A stretch of 64,000 nucleotides of DNA from JAKZVK01 sp965261065 (GTDB taxonomy: Bacteria; Acidobacteriota; Terriglobia; Bryobacterales; UBA6623). Each line of letters opens with the position of its first letter. The first letter of the stretch is position 1. Where the stretch lies: NCBI GenBank assembly GCA_965261065.1, contig OZ253444.1, positions 5,828,001 through 5,892,000 of the forward strand, given 5' to 3'. A model generated the notes under the pieces. It worked only from the letters and a program-made list of their open reading frames with translations, was not told the DNA's origin and did not search any database. The translations under genes and the position numbers were made by a program. Positions 42,688 to 51,607 of this stretch are shown in pieces.

Positions 42688-43509
42688 CTAGTTCGGCACG
42701 CAATATCGTGGATCTGCCGAGCAGGCCCATTCTTGTGGGCCGCCGTCTGTAGGTTCGCGCCAGCCCTCCTTCCTTAACTTCTCGCGCAATCGTCTTTTTG
42801 CCGCAGCGCGTGCTTCTCGGAGTCGCGAATTGCGCTGGTGGTTCCACTCACTGAGATCATCCGACCGGGCTCTCTCAGCCTTCGCCATCTTCCACGGCTC
42901 AGCAGCCGCGTCGAGCGTCAAGGCGCGTTTGCTCTTTAGTAAGTACTCCTCCGCTCCAAGAACAAAACGGGCCTTGCCTTTGTTTACTCTGATCGTCGGC
43001 GGTTCTCCCGGCGGCGCGTCGATCCGATACGATCCTTTCTTCGAGAAGTGAAGCTCCCCATCGCCAACACGGACAGAAACGACGGAGTCCTTATCTACGA
43101 CAAACTCGACGTGGATCAATAGATGACCTTTCACCAGCCGAGCTGTACCCGAAAGCAAGCCTGCCTCGACCATTTCCACCTCGGAACCCTTCCCAACCCG
43201 CAGGAAGCTACCAGCGGCAAGCAAAAGCTCGGCACGCCCGTTCTCCGTTCGGAGGTGGTGGCTCGGTTCAAGGTAGGGAAACTTGGTGGGAACCAATTTG
43301 AAGGGCTTGTTGTCGAGGAAGGTCTCTCCCTCCACGTGAAGAATCATGCCGGCTTGGATGGAGATGACATCCTGACCCTTGGTTTCAGGTGCTAACAGGC
43401 CGCCAAGCACGCTGACAAGCGCGATCCCCAAACGAAGTCGGCTGCCAAACCAAACGGACCTAAGACGAGGGGCGTTCGACAACTTGCCTGCTTCGAACGC
43501 GTCCGTCAT
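42688..43509 (-). CDS. FecR-like exported protein
   Basis: This protein has 273 residues from ATG 43509. An N-terminal hydrophobic segment (LRLGIALVSVLGGLLAPETK) exports or anchors it. The rest is a beta-rich FecR-type domain: ISIQAGMILHVEGETFLDNK, FPYLEPSHHLRTENGRAELL, FLRVGKGSEVEMVEAGLL, VRVGDGELHFSKKGSYRIDA and IRVNKGKARFVLGAEEYLLK. The C-terminus, with SEWNHQRNSRLREARAAAKR, is basic and helical. I know this exact layout (GMI...EGE.FLD...FPYLEP...LRT..GRAE.LL..G.FLR) as frequent in Solibacter-type Acidobacteriota, where its role is unknown. The gene lies between the two 142-bp inverted repeats. Confidence 0.78.
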   Translation of the reverse strand: MTDAFEAGKLSNAPRLRSVWFGSRLRLGIALVSVLGGLLAPETKGQDVISIQAGMILHVEGETFLDNKPFKLVPTKFPYLEPSHHLRTENGRAELLLAAGSFLRVGKGSEVEMVEAGLLSGTARLVKGHLLIHVEFVVDKDSVVSVRVGDGELHFSKKGSYRIDAPPGEPPTIRVNKGKARFVLGAEEYLLKSKRALTLDAAAEPWKMAKAERARSDDLSEWNHQRNSRLREARAAAKRRLREKLRKEGWREPTDGGPQEWACSADPRYCVPN

Positions 43510-44108
43510 GCGGCAATAGTATCACGGGTTCACCGCAAAACGCAGATTACTTCCGACAAGACCTGGTTCGCGGAAGTGTCTGGCGGGGCCCCTGGACCGT
43601 TGCTTGCGACAATCCCCGTTGTCTTCTCGGCGGTGTCGCAATCTTGAGGCGAAAGGCGACACAGTGCGGTCGGTCGTCGAGAACCCATGCTCGGAGTCGG
43701 GCTGGACCACTCCGCTCGCCTGGAACGTGCCACGGGCTTTGATCTGGCCCGCAGCGGAGTTGAGGTTAGAGCGTTTCAAAAACGGGCCCAGACGCCGCTG
43801 AGAGCGCTCTCAGCGGTAAGGTGGACCTAGCCCGCTTTTCTCACCAACAAACCGTAGGGGCGGGCCCCAGCGTCCGCCCGCTGCCGATTTCGACCGCCAC
43901 CGCCGCGTCCGGTTCAAGGACAGGATGGTCACCCGCCACGCGGGCCGGCACGGGGGCCGGCCCCTACAGTCGGCCTCGCCCTCTGCGTAGTGCCGAGGGG
44001 CAGCTCGGTCGACATCACGGAGAGGGCGATCGCCGAGGTTCAATTGTATCGGATGGCTGGATGCCTGGTCTGGAGGGAATCGACGGAGAGCCGGTACAAG
44101 ATCCGTCC
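43510..44108. other. Intergenic DNA with the right 142-bp inverted repeat
   Basis: No gene is supported; a leftward 85-codon open frame at 43522-43779 has no recognisable features. Bases 43828-43969 are the inverse copy of 41765-41907. Confidence 0.5.
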
Positions 44109-45272
44109 CTACATGAGCTTGGCGTAGACCTTCATCAACTCGGCCTTGGTCTCAATGCCGATGCCGGGCGCGTCGGGGATGTGCACCACGCCGTCCTCAA
44201 CCGGTTCGCCGTCAGCAAAGCCGCCGAACGGTTCGAAAATGCCTGGGTACGATTCATTGCCGCCCAGCCCCAGCCCGGCCGACATATGCAGCGCGAATTG
44301 ATGCCCGCCGTGCGGCACACAGCGCATCCGCGACCAGCCGTTCTCCTCGACCATCTCGATTGTTCGCAAATACTCGACCAGCCCGTAGCTGAGTGCCGGA
44401 TCGAACTGCAAATAGTCCCGCTCAGGAACCATGCCGCCGTAGCGGATCAGGTTACGCGCGTCCTGCGTCGAAAAAAGGTTCTCGCCCGTGGCTATCGGAG
44501 TCGCCGACACTCGCGCGACCTCTTTGTTGAGCTCGAAATCGAGTGGGTCGCCGGGCTCTTCGTACCACTTGAGTTGGCAGGGCCCAAGCGCTTCGGCATA
44601 CTCGACCGCCGTTTTCAGATCGAAGCGCCCGTTGGCGTCAACCGCCAACTCGCCACCGGGAGGTACAAGCTTCAAAACCGCCTCGATGCGCTTGAGGTCA
44701 TCGGCCAGGGGCGCGCCACCGATCTTCATCTTGAGCGTCGTGTAGCCCATGTCGAGATAGCCGCGCATCTCGTCTTCGAGCCCGCTGATCTGCTTGCCGG
44801 GATAGTAATAGCCGCCCGCCGCGTAGACGTAGACGGTGCTGGCAGCCTGGCCGCCTCGGTAGCGGTTGGCGAGCAAGCGGTAGAGCGGCTTGTTCTCGAT
44901 CTTGGCGGCGAGATCCCACAGCGCCATGTCGATGACGGCGACCGCGACGGTTCGCTCCCCATGGCCGCCCGGCTTCTCGTTTGCCATCATTACGCGCCGG
45001 GCCTTGAACGGGTCGACGTTGTCGCCGGCGTCGGTGAGCAGGTCGCTGGGGTCGGCCTTCATCAGCCGTGGGATGCAACGGTCCCGTAAGATGCCGGCGG
45101 GCGCGTAGCGGCCGTTGGAGTTGAACCCGAACCCGATCATCCGCTTGCCGCCGATCACTGCGTCGGTGTGAATCGCCACGGCCGAGACGGTCATCTCGGC
45201 GAAAGAGATATAAGCGTTGCTGATTTCGGAGCTGATCGGGACGACGGCTTCTCGAATGTCGGTGATCTTCAA
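44109..45272 (-). CDS. tarD: D-tartrate dehydratase-like enzyme of the enolase superfamily
   Basis: This protein has 387 residues from TTG 45272 (AAAGG 7 bases upstream). It closely follows the pattern of characterised D(-)-tartrate dehydratase, which converts D-tartrate to oxaloacetate: ISNAYISFAEMT, MIGFGFNSNGRYAPAGILRD, NEKPGGHGERTVAVAVIDMA, VYAAGGYYYPGKQISGL and LKMKIGGAP. The last holds the catalytic Lys pair (residues 181 and 183). VDANGRF, WYEEPGDP and ATGENLFSTQDARN supply Mg ligands, and CVPHGGHQF the catalytic His. The frame is open upstream to 45494, but that part lacks homology. The class III aminotransferase gene upstream on the same strand is 382 bases away. Another acid-sugar substrate remains possible. 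Confidence 0.85.
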   Translation of the reverse strand: MKITDIREAVVPISSEISNAYISFAEMTVSAVAIHTDAVIGGKRMIGFGFNSNGRYAPAGILRDRCIPRLMKADPSDLLTDAGDNVDPFKARRVMMANEKPGGHGERTVAVAVIDMALWDLAAKIENKPLYRLLANRYRGGQAASTVYVYAAGGYYYPGKQISGLEDEMRGYLDMGYTTLKMKIGGAPLADDLKRIEAVLKLVPPGGELAVDANGRFDLKTAVEYAEALGPCQLKWYEEPGDPLDFELNKEVARVSATPIATGENLFSTQDARNLIRYGGMVPERDYLQFDPALSYGLVEYLRTIEMVEENGWSRMRCVPHGGHQFALHMSAGLGLGGNESYPGIFEPFGGFADGEPVEDGVVHIPDAPGIGIETKAELMKVYAKLM

Positions 45273-45654
45273 GTTGACGACCTTTCTATTGCAGGCCGCG
45301 GACCAAGTTTCCTCGTGGTGATTCGTTGCAGACGAATGAAACGATCGCGCATGTCTTGTGGCGCGGGCCTCCTGGCCGGCAGCGTCGACCTCCGGGTCGA
45401 CGTTTCTGCTCACGCAGCCCCCGTTCCAGGCAGGGGAGAAGACCGGCGCGGACGCCGGTCCTGCCCGCCAGAGGCGCGCGCCACCAGAGCACAACGGGCT
45501 TCTTGTCGAGCCGCGGCATACCTCGTACAGGCCGAGATCCTGAGCTATGGCGGTGGCACTAAGTTCTCACGCTGTCCGCTTGGGGGCCTGGGCCGCGAGA
45601 GAGGCCTTGGTTGCTCTACGGCTAGCGAGGGGCGTGCCGATGCTCACACCCATC
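45273..45654. other. Spacer between the tarD-like gene and the aminotransferase gene
   Basis: No gene is seen in 382 bases. A palindrome ACCGGCG-CGG-ACGCCGGT lies at about 45440-45461. The spacing argues that the two genes are not translationally coupled. Confidence 0.4.
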
Positions 45655-47040
45655 TCAGTCGAGGTCCCCCTCTTCGGCCATCATCTTGAGGGTCTGCTCG
45701 AACGCCTTCAGGGTGATCTCAACATCATCCTCGGTGTGCACGCCCGACACGACGCCGCCGGGCCAGCCCGTGACGTCCACGCCACCGATGATCATGCCCT
45801 GGCGAATCTTGTGACCCAGTTCCGGCGGCGTCCCCTTGGCCAGTTTCTGCCAGTGGATCGTTCCATCGAGGATGCGCTCCCGCGACACCGTGTCGCGGTC
45901 AGGGTTCGTGAACACATGCACGCCCGAAAACTCGCCGTAGGCACACCAGGGCGCTCCGAGCCGCCCGATGATTTCATTCATGCCGTCGCGGATCGCCGCC
46001 GCCGTGCGGTTGGCGCGCCCGATGTAGTCGTCGGCTCGCAGTAGTTTCAGCGTCGTGATCCCGGCCACGGCCGCGACCGGATAGCCGTTGAACGTGCCTT
46101 GGTGCGGCAGCATGGGTTGCTCGATGCCGGCATCGGTCTCGATCCAGTCCATAATGCCGAGAATGTCCGCGCGCCCTACGACCGCCGCCCCGGGATAGCC
46201 CCCGGCCACGATCTTTGCAAGGGCCGTCAAGTCGGGCGTGACACCGTAATACTCCTGCGCCCCGCCGGGCGAGACGCGAAAGCCGGTCACGACCTCGTCG
46301 AAGATCAGCACGACTCCGTGCTTGCCGGCTAGCTCGCGAAGCTGCTTGAGAACTTCACCGCTCGTCGGGATATGGCCAAAGCCGGCGCCGGTGGGTTCGA
46401 GGATCACCGCTGCCACGTCGTCCCGTGACTCGAAGATCGATCGCACGGTATCGAGGTCATTGGGGGCCACCGGGATGACTTCGCCCACGACCGAGCCGGG
46501 GATGCCCGCCGGCTTGTTCACCTCCGGGGCCGGCGCGCTGAACGCCACGTAGTCGTGCCAGCCGTGGAAGTGCGTGCCGAACCGCACCAGCTTCGTCTTG
46601 CCGGTGTGTGCGCGCGCCAGCCGCAGCGCCAGATGCGTGGCCTCGGTCCCCGACGACACAAAGCGCAGCTTCTCCGCGCTCGGCACCATCTCTTTGATCA
46701 ATTCGGCCCACTCCAACTCCATCGCGTGCTGCGCGCCGTAATGCGTGCCCCGCGGGACCTGGCGCGTCACGGCCTCGACCACCGCCGGGTGTGCATGGCC
46801 GAGAATCAACGCACCGTGGCCGCCGAAGTAATCGACGTACTCGTTACCGTCGACGTCCCATTTGTGCGAGCCCGAGGCGTGGTCGATGTAGAGCGGATGC
46901 GGTTTGAGGAACCGCCCGTGGTGCGTCACGCCGCTGGGAAAAGTCGCGAGCGCCCGCTCGTGATGCTGGGCCGACGTCGGCGTCTTGTCGATGTACCGTT
47001 GTGTGATCTGCGAGGCTACCGCCTGGGTTGAAACGACCAT
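45655..47040 (-). CDS. Class III PLP-dependent aminotransferase, glutamate-1-semialdehyde-aminomutase-like
   Basis: This protein has 461 residues from ATG 47040. Motifs are YVDYFGGHGALILGHAHPAV, LRFVSSGTEATHLALRLARA (PLP phosphate binding), VRFGTHFHGWHDYVAF, VLIFDEVVTGFRVSPGGAQE (Asp that binds the PLP ring nitrogen) and LTALAKIVAGGYPGAAVVG, with the Schiff-base Lys at residue 276. The fold and the GGAQEYYGVTPDL stretch are closest to GSA aminomutase (HemL). The active-site loop after the Lys and the lack of tetrapyrrole neighbours make a catabolic amino-acid or amino-sugar transaminase equally possible. No hemL symbol is assigned. Confidence 0.82.
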   Translation of the reverse strand: MVVSTQAVASQITQRYIDKTPTSAQHHERALATFPSGVTHHGRFLKPHPLYIDHASGSHKWDVDGNEYVDYFGGHGALILGHAHPAVVEAVTRQVPRGTHYGAQHAMELEWAELIKEMVPSAEKLRFVSSGTEATHLALRLARAHTGKTKLVRFGTHFHGWHDYVAFSAPAPEVNKPAGIPGSVVGEVIPVAPNDLDTVRSIFESRDDVAAVILEPTGAGFGHIPTSGEVLKQLRELAGKHGVVLIFDEVVTGFRVSPGGAQEYYGVTPDLTALAKIVAGGYPGAAVVGRADILGIMDWIETDAGIEQPMLPHQGTFNGYPVAAVAGITTLKLLRADDYIGRANRTAAAIRDGMNEIIGRLGAPWCAYGEFSGVHVFTNPDRDTVSRERILDGTIHWQKLAKGTPPELGHKIRQGMIIGGVDVTGWPGGVVSGVHTEDDVEITLKAFEQTLKMMAEEGDLD

Positions 47041-47296
47041 GGTGACTTCAGGATAGCGCCCCTTGCCGCCGAATGAAACCACAGATGAACACCGATCAAC
47101 ACGGATGAGCGAGGCTCTGGATCGATCCTTGGCAAGGACTTCACTCTGCGTATCCATACGTGGAAGTTGGGCGTGCCGTCAACCGATTCCTTGGCTCTCA
47201 GGTGCGCGAACAAGCACGTTACCGGTAAACGCACAACCCCGCCCGGTCGATAGACGTTCTAGGGATTCCGCAAGGCCCAGCCGCTCCCTCCTCACC

Positions 47297-47716
47297 GTGC
47301 CCGACAGCCCTTCTTCCCTCGAGAACAGCGAGATCCGATTCCCCGAGGGGATTCCCGGCTTCGAGGCCTACACCCGCTTCACGATTACCGCGCAAGCCGA
47401 CCTGGCGCCGATCCTCTTCCTGAACAGCGTCGAAGATGACCAGTTGAGTCTTCCGGTAATTCCAGTCGAGGCGGTCAAGGGCGACTACCGGGTCCAGTTG
47501 GAGGAGCGCGACCGGCGGCTGCTCGAAATCGACGACGACCCCGTACCCGGGACGAACGTCGTGTGTCTGGCGGTGCTCGTGCTGGCCGGGGCCGGCCGGA
47601 CGCCGACCTGCAACCTGATGGCGCCGATTGTGGTCAATCCCGCCAATCGGCTGGCAAAGCAGGTTGTGCAGTATGAGAGCGACTACCCAAGTGCATTCTC
47701 GCTCTCCAATGGATAG
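47297..47716 (+). CDS. fliW: Flagellar assembly factor FliW
   Basis: This protein has 139 residues from GTG 47297. FliW is a small cytoplasmic protein that binds flagellin and the regulator CsrA, releasing CsrA when flagellin accumulates. Family motifs are IRFPEGIPGFEAYTRFTI, PILFLNSVEDDQLSLPVIPV, NVVCLAVLVL and TCNLMAPIVVNPANRLAKQV. csrA starts 2 bases after the stop codon, the standard arrangement. The frame is open upstream to 47063, without homology. No flagellin or other flagellar gene is in the window, but the pair implies a motile organism. Confidence 0.93.
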   Translation: MPDSPSSLENSEIRFPEGIPGFEAYTRFTITAQADLAPILFLNSVEDDQLSLPVIPVEAVKGDYRVQLEERDRRLLEIDDDPVPGTNVVCLAVLVLAGAGRTPTCNLMAPIVVNPANRLAKQVVQYESDYPSAFSLSNG

Positions 47717-47718
47717 CG

Positions 47719-47967
47719 ATGCTCGTGTTTCGGCGGCAGGCAGGCGAGTCGTTCATGGTCGGCGGCGACGTCGAGGTGCGCATCCTGCGCGTGGACCGGG
47801 GCCACGTCAAGGTCGGCGTGATTGCGCCGCGCGAGGTCGACATCGTACGGACTGAGATCTCACGCCTGAATCGCCAAGCGGTCCTCAAGCAGTGGTCCGC
47901 GCCCCAAGTCGCACAGAGCCTCAAGAATGTTGCGGACCGGCTCAGAAGCGGCCCCGACAACCGGTGA
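47719..47967 (+). CDS. csrA: Carbon storage regulator CsrA
   Basis: This 82-residue homodimeric RNA-binding protein represses translation by covering GGA sites in leaders, notably that of flagellin mRNA. It begins LVFRRQAGESFMVGGDVEVR and continues RILRVDRGHVKVGVIAPREV and DIVRTEISRLNRQ. The first strand is less canonical than usual (RRQAGESFMVG for TRK.GESI.IG), but the RNA-contacting R/E residues after APREV are kept. The last 25 residues form an extension. It is coupled to fliW with a 2-base gap. Confidence 0.93.
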   Translation: MLVFRRQAGESFMVGGDVEVRILRVDRGHVKVGVIAPREVDIVRTEISRLNRQAVLKQWSAPQVAQSLKNVADRLRSGPDNR

Positions 47968-48399
47968 CTCGTCATGTGGGGTAAGCCACCAGGCTTGCCG
48001 AGAACCGATTTCTCGGTTCTCAGGTCCGCGAAGCGGCGATGGGGGCCAGTGTAACGGCGCCCGACGACGAAGCGCCCGTAGCAAAGTCGGAAGCAGCACC
48101 GTTCGCAATGTAGGGGCACGGCATGCCGTGCCCGCCTGCCCGACAAGTTGCGGCACTCGTGGCGCACGCCCGTGGCGAGCCGTGCTCGGCTCTTGTCCCG
48201 CACCAACCGAACCCGTGGCGTCACCACTCCTTCGGATATGCTCCACGTTACACCACGCCACAACGTCTTACTGTTAGCACCGAGCCTGAGTCGAACTACC
48301 CCGCCGCGGTGTCTATGACTTGCGGGACACGGAACATCGCTCAGCAAGCTGCGGTCTTTGTGCAGATGCTTCTCACGCTTGTCTAACAAGGAAACGAAC
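47968..48399. repeat. Repeat-bearing spacer between csrA and the VWA gene
   Basis: Bases 47974-48036 are a shortened member of the MITE-like family (ATGTGGGGTAAGCCACCAGG, then GAACCGATTTCTCGGTTCTC). Bases 48110-48140 are a GTAGGGGCACGGCATGCCGT-type repeat. No gene is seen in the rest. Confidence 0.65.
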
Positions 48400-50109
48400 A
48401 TGTCACTAAAGAAAGCCGTACTTGGCGGACTCGCTCTCTTGTCCCTGCTCGTTGCCCTGGGTGTTGGACTCCTGATTTACTGGGCGCCCCCAGCAATTGA
48501 TCCGCAGAACTCTGTGGGCCTGGGCGCCAACCGAGACGAAGGATTTGACATCGTCTCCATGCGGAATCAGTCGAGTCCACCCGTTCTCATCCGCGGTTCG
48601 GCGCGCAGAGTCGGCCCAAGCACAAGCTTAGGTCTCTATCCCATGGTCCCCCCAGCCGACTTCAACACCGAAGAATACGGCGTCATCTCGGAGAGCGGGT
48701 TCCTCCAAGTCAGCGCCAATCCACTCTCCACCTTCTCGATTGACGTCGACACCGCTTCCTACAGCAACGTCCGCCGCTTTCTGACTGACGGCGTGCTGCC
48801 GCCAAAGGACGCCGTCCGCATCGAGGAGCTGATCAACTACTTCCGTTACCGCTACCCCGACCCGACGGGCGACCAACCGTTCTCGATCACCACCGGCATG
48901 GCGCGCTGCCCGTGGCAACCCCAACACCACTTGGTCCGCGTCGGCTTGCGATCAAAGTCGATCTCGATCTCGGAAGCGCCGCCGTCGAACCTCGTGTTCC
49001 TCATCGACGTGTCCGGCTCGATGGGTTCGCGCGACAAGCTGCCGCTTCTCAAGAAGGCGTTCGCGCTTCTGGTCGATCAACTTCGGCCACGGGACCGAGT
49101 CGCCATCGTCGTCTATGCCGGCGCAGCCGGGCTGGTGCTTCCCTCGACGCGGGGGTCCGAGAAGGCCACGATCCACGCTGCCTTGGACCAACTCGGAGCG
49201 GGCGGTTCGACGGCCGGCGGCGCCGGAATCCACCTGGCCTACAAGATCGCGAGGGAGAACTTCGTGGAGAGGGGCAACAACCGCGTCATCCTGGCAACCG
49301 ACGGCGACTTCAACACCGGCGTATCGAGTGACAGCGAGATGATCGGGTTGATCGAGCGGGAGCGCGAGTCGGGCGTCTTCTTGAGCGTGCTCGGCTTCGG
49401 TGAAGGCAACCTCAAGGACTCCAAGATGGAGAAGATCGCCGACCACGGCAACGGCAACTACGCCTATATCGACACGCTGCTGGAAGCTCGCAAGGTCCTC
49501 GTGGACGAAGTCGGCGCCACGCTGGTGACCGTAGCCAAGGACGTCAAGCTCCAGGTCGAGTTCAACCCCGCGACGGTCGAGGCCTACCGCCTGATCGGCT
49601 ATGAGAACCGGCTGCTCGCCGATGAAGATTTCAACGACGACAAGAAGGATGCCGGCGAACTCGGGGCCGGGCACACGGTCACCGCTCTCTACGAGGTGGT
49701 TCCCGTCGGTGCCGGTAGCGGCCTGACGGATGTCGACAAACTCAAGTACCAGGAGAACGTCGAGACGTCCGAGGCCCGCGGCAGTGGAGAAGTCCTCACC
49801 GTGAAGGTGCGCTACAAGCACCCCGACGCCGCGGAGAGTCAACTGATGTCTCGGCCCGTGCCGTTCGAGGACGCCGAAATGGCGAGCGCATCGGAAGACT
49901 TTCGGTTTGCCGCGGCGGTCGCCGAGTTCGGGATGTTGCTCCGCGATTCCCCGCACAAGGCCGAGGCAAACTACGAACAAGTGCTCGAACTAGCGGACGG
50001 CTCGGCGGCGGAGCAATCCGACGATCCACGCTTCGAGTTTCTTTACCTCGCGCGGACGGCGCGGCGTTTGTCCGGGGAGCGTACGGTCTCGCAGTTGGTG
50101 AGCCCGTAG
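48400..50109 (+). CDS. YfbK-like von Willebrand factor A domain protein
   Basis: This protein has 569 residues from ATG 48400, behind AAGGAAACG. A single N-terminal transmembrane helix (VLGGLALLSLLVALGVGLLI) anchors a periplasmic protein. The YfbK N-terminal domain (NPLSTFSIDVDTASYSNVRR, AVRIEELINYFRYRYPDP) precedes a VWA domain with an intact MIDAS (LVFLIDVSGSMGSRDKL, GAGGSTAGGAGIHLAYK, VILATDGDFNTGVSS). A C-terminal DUF3520-type region (VKLQVEFNPATVEAYRLIGY, VRYKHPDAAESQ) follows. These proteins bind divalent metal and partner proteins and are common in environmental bacteria; their function is unclear. The gene is flanked by repeats on both sides. Confidence 0.88.
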   Translation: MSLKKAVLGGLALLSLLVALGVGLLIYWAPPAIDPQNSVGLGANRDEGFDIVSMRNQSSPPVLIRGSARRVGPSTSLGLYPMVPPADFNTEEYGVISESGFLQVSANPLSTFSIDVDTASYSNVRRFLTDGVLPPKDAVRIEELINYFRYRYPDPTGDQPFSITTGMARCPWQPQHHLVRVGLRSKSISISEAPPSNLVFLIDVSGSMGSRDKLPLLKKAFALLVDQLRPRDRVAIVVYAGAAGLVLPSTRGSEKATIHAALDQLGAGGSTAGGAGIHLAYKIARENFVERGNNRVILATDGDFNTGVSSDSEMIGLIERERESGVFLSVLGFGEGNLKDSKMEKIADHGNGNYAYIDTLLEARKVLVDEVGATLVTVAKDVKLQVEFNPATVEAYRLIGYENRLLADEDFNDDKKDAGELGAGHTVTALYEVVPVGAGSGLTDVDKLKYQENVETSEARGSGEVLTVKVRYKHPDAAESQLMSRPVPFEDAEMASASEDFRFAAAVAEFGMLLRDSPHKAEANYEQVLELADGSAAEQSDDPRFEFLYLARTARRLSGERTVSQLVSP

Positions 50110-50175
50110 CTAGACCGCCTGCCTAGGGCAACGGAACCCTAGTTCTCGCCAGGCTGTGGTCGTACCTTCGACCAT

Positions 50176-50200
50176 GTAGGGGCAACGCCATGCCGTGCCC
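50176..50200. repeat. GTAGGGGCA...TGCCGTGCCC repeat, copy 3
   Basis: GTAGGGGCAACGCCATGCCG followed by TGCCC lies in the convergent gap between the VWA gene and ahcY. It carries two differences from the 48110 copy within the palindrome. Confidence 0.65.
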
Positions 50201-50227
50201 GCGTCTCGGCTCTCAGCGGCGCCTCGG

Positions 50228-51502
50228 CTAGGTCCCCTCTTGCCAAGTGGAGAGGTACTGCACTTGCTCGTCAGTCAGCCGGTCAATGCGGATGTTCATC
50301 GACTCGAGCTTGCGGCGGGCGACCTCTTTGTCAATCTCTTCCGGCACGCTGTGAACACCAACCTTCAAGTGACCGTGTTTCTCGACTATGTAACGCGCCG
50401 CTAGCGCCTGGTTGGCGAAGCTCATGTCCATCACCGCGGCCGGATGTCCTTCGGCCGAGCTGAGGTTCACCAGCCGCCCATCGGCCAGCACAAACACCTT
50501 CTTGCCGCCGTCCAAAGTGAACTCTTCGACAAAGTTGCGCACCACCCGCCGCGAGGAGGCCATTTCGGCCAGGGAGTCGAGATCGATTTCGACGTTGAAG
50601 TGGCCGGAGTTGGCGACGATCGCGCTGTCTTTCATGTTCTCGAAGTGCTCGCGTGCGATCACGTGCTTATCGCCGGTCACCGTGACGAAGATATCGCCGA
50701 TGGCGGCGGCGTCGATCATCGGCATGACGCGGAAGCCGTCCATCACGGCTTCGAGGGCCCGAGTCGGATCAACTTCGGTGACGATCACGTTGGCCCCCAG
50801 TCCGCGGGCCCGACTGGCTAAGCCGCGGCCACACCATCCGTAACCGGCCACCACCACATTCAATCCGGCGATCAGCACATTCGTCGCCCGCAGAATCCCG
50901 TCGATCGTCGACTGCCCCGTGCCGTAGCGGTTGTCGAACAAGTGCTTGGTCAGCGCGTCGTTGACAGCCACGATGGGGTACTTCAACACGCCCTCGTTCT
51001 CCATCGCACGGAGGCGGATCACGCCGGTGGTCGTCTCTTCGGTCCCGCCGAACACGTCGCCTAGCAACTCGGTTCGCTCGGTGTGCAGTTGGTGGACCAG
51101 ATCGGCGCCGTCATCCATGCTGATCTGCGGCTTGTGGTCGAGCGCGGCCTGGATGTGCGCGTAGTAGGTGTCGTTGTCCTCTCCCTTGATGGCAAAGGTC
51201 GGGATGCCGTACTCCTGGACCAACGCCGCGGCCGTCTCGTCCTGTGTCGAAAGCGGGTTCGAGGCGCAAATGACCACGTCGGCGCCACCGTCACGCAATA
51301 CGATCGCCAGATTGGCCGTCTCGGTCGTCACGTGAAGGCACGCCGCGATGCGAACGCCTTTGAGCGGCTTCTCGTTGATGAACTCCTTGCGAATGCCGTT
51401 GAGAACGGGCATCCACTGCGCGGCCCATTCAATGCGTCTCTTGCCTTCGTCGGCAAGAGCCAGGTCTTTGACGTCGCCGGGTGTTGTTGTCTGAGTGGTC
51501 AT
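50228..51502 (-). CDS. ahcY: Adenosylhomocysteinase
   Basis: This protein has 424 residues. It hydrolyses S-adenosylhomocysteine to adenosine and homocysteine with tightly bound NAD, removing the inhibitor made by methyltransferases. Visible are RIAACLHVTTETANLAIVL, ICASNPLSTQDETAAAL, IVAVNDALTKHLFDNRYGTG with catalytic Lys and Asp residues, and the NAD fold VVVAGYGWCGRGLASRARGL. VVANSGHFNVEID and AEGHPAAVMDMSFANQALAA follow. The length fits the short, archaeal/Thermotoga-like class without the roughly 40-residue insert. It lies 105 bases downstream of metK on the same strand, so the two may be co-transcribed as an activated-methyl-cycle pair. Confidence 0.96.
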   Translation of the reverse strand: MTTQTTTPGDVKDLALADEGKRRIEWAAQWMPVLNGIRKEFINEKPLKGVRIAACLHVTTETANLAIVLRDGGADVVICASNPLSTQDETAAALVQEYGIPTFAIKGEDNDTYYAHIQAALDHKPQISMDDGADLVHQLHTERTELLGDVFGGTEETTTGVIRLRAMENEGVLKYPIVAVNDALTKHLFDNRYGTGQSTIDGILRATNVLIAGLNVVVAGYGWCGRGLASRARGLGANVIVTEVDPTRALEAVMDGFRVMPMIDAAAIGDIFVTVTGDKHVIAREHFENMKDSAIVANSGHFNVEIDLDSLAEMASSRRVVRNFVEEFTLDGGKKVFVLADGRLVNLSSAEGHPAAVMDMSFANQALAARYIVEKHGHLKVGVHSVPEEIDKEVARRKLESMNIRIDRLTDEQVQYLSTWQEGT

Positions 51503-51607
51503 ATTCCCTCTGGATGATGATGTAAGAAGAGGGCCTCGCTCACCGGGCCTCGCCCGGAGAGTACGCCCGTTTGGATGTAGCTGGTGTACTAACGAGGCAG
51601 CCCTGTT

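Noticed and set aside
43522..43779. 85-codon leftward frame as a gene
   Set aside because: No ribosome site, no domain and biased composition; left as intergenic.
44109..45494. Start of the tarD-like gene at 45494
   Set aside because: Residues upstream of TTG 45272 have no family resemblance and are antisense to intergenic repeats; the conserved N-terminus begins at KITDIREAVVP.
45655..47040. Naming the aminotransferase hemL
   Set aside because: The fold is GSA-aminomutase-like, but the active-site region and context do not establish that activity, so a general name was used.
51503..51607. SAM or SAH riboswitch between metK and ahcY
   Set aside because: No match to the SAH or SAM aptamer cores that I know; the segment shows only a short GC hairpin near 51535-51555.
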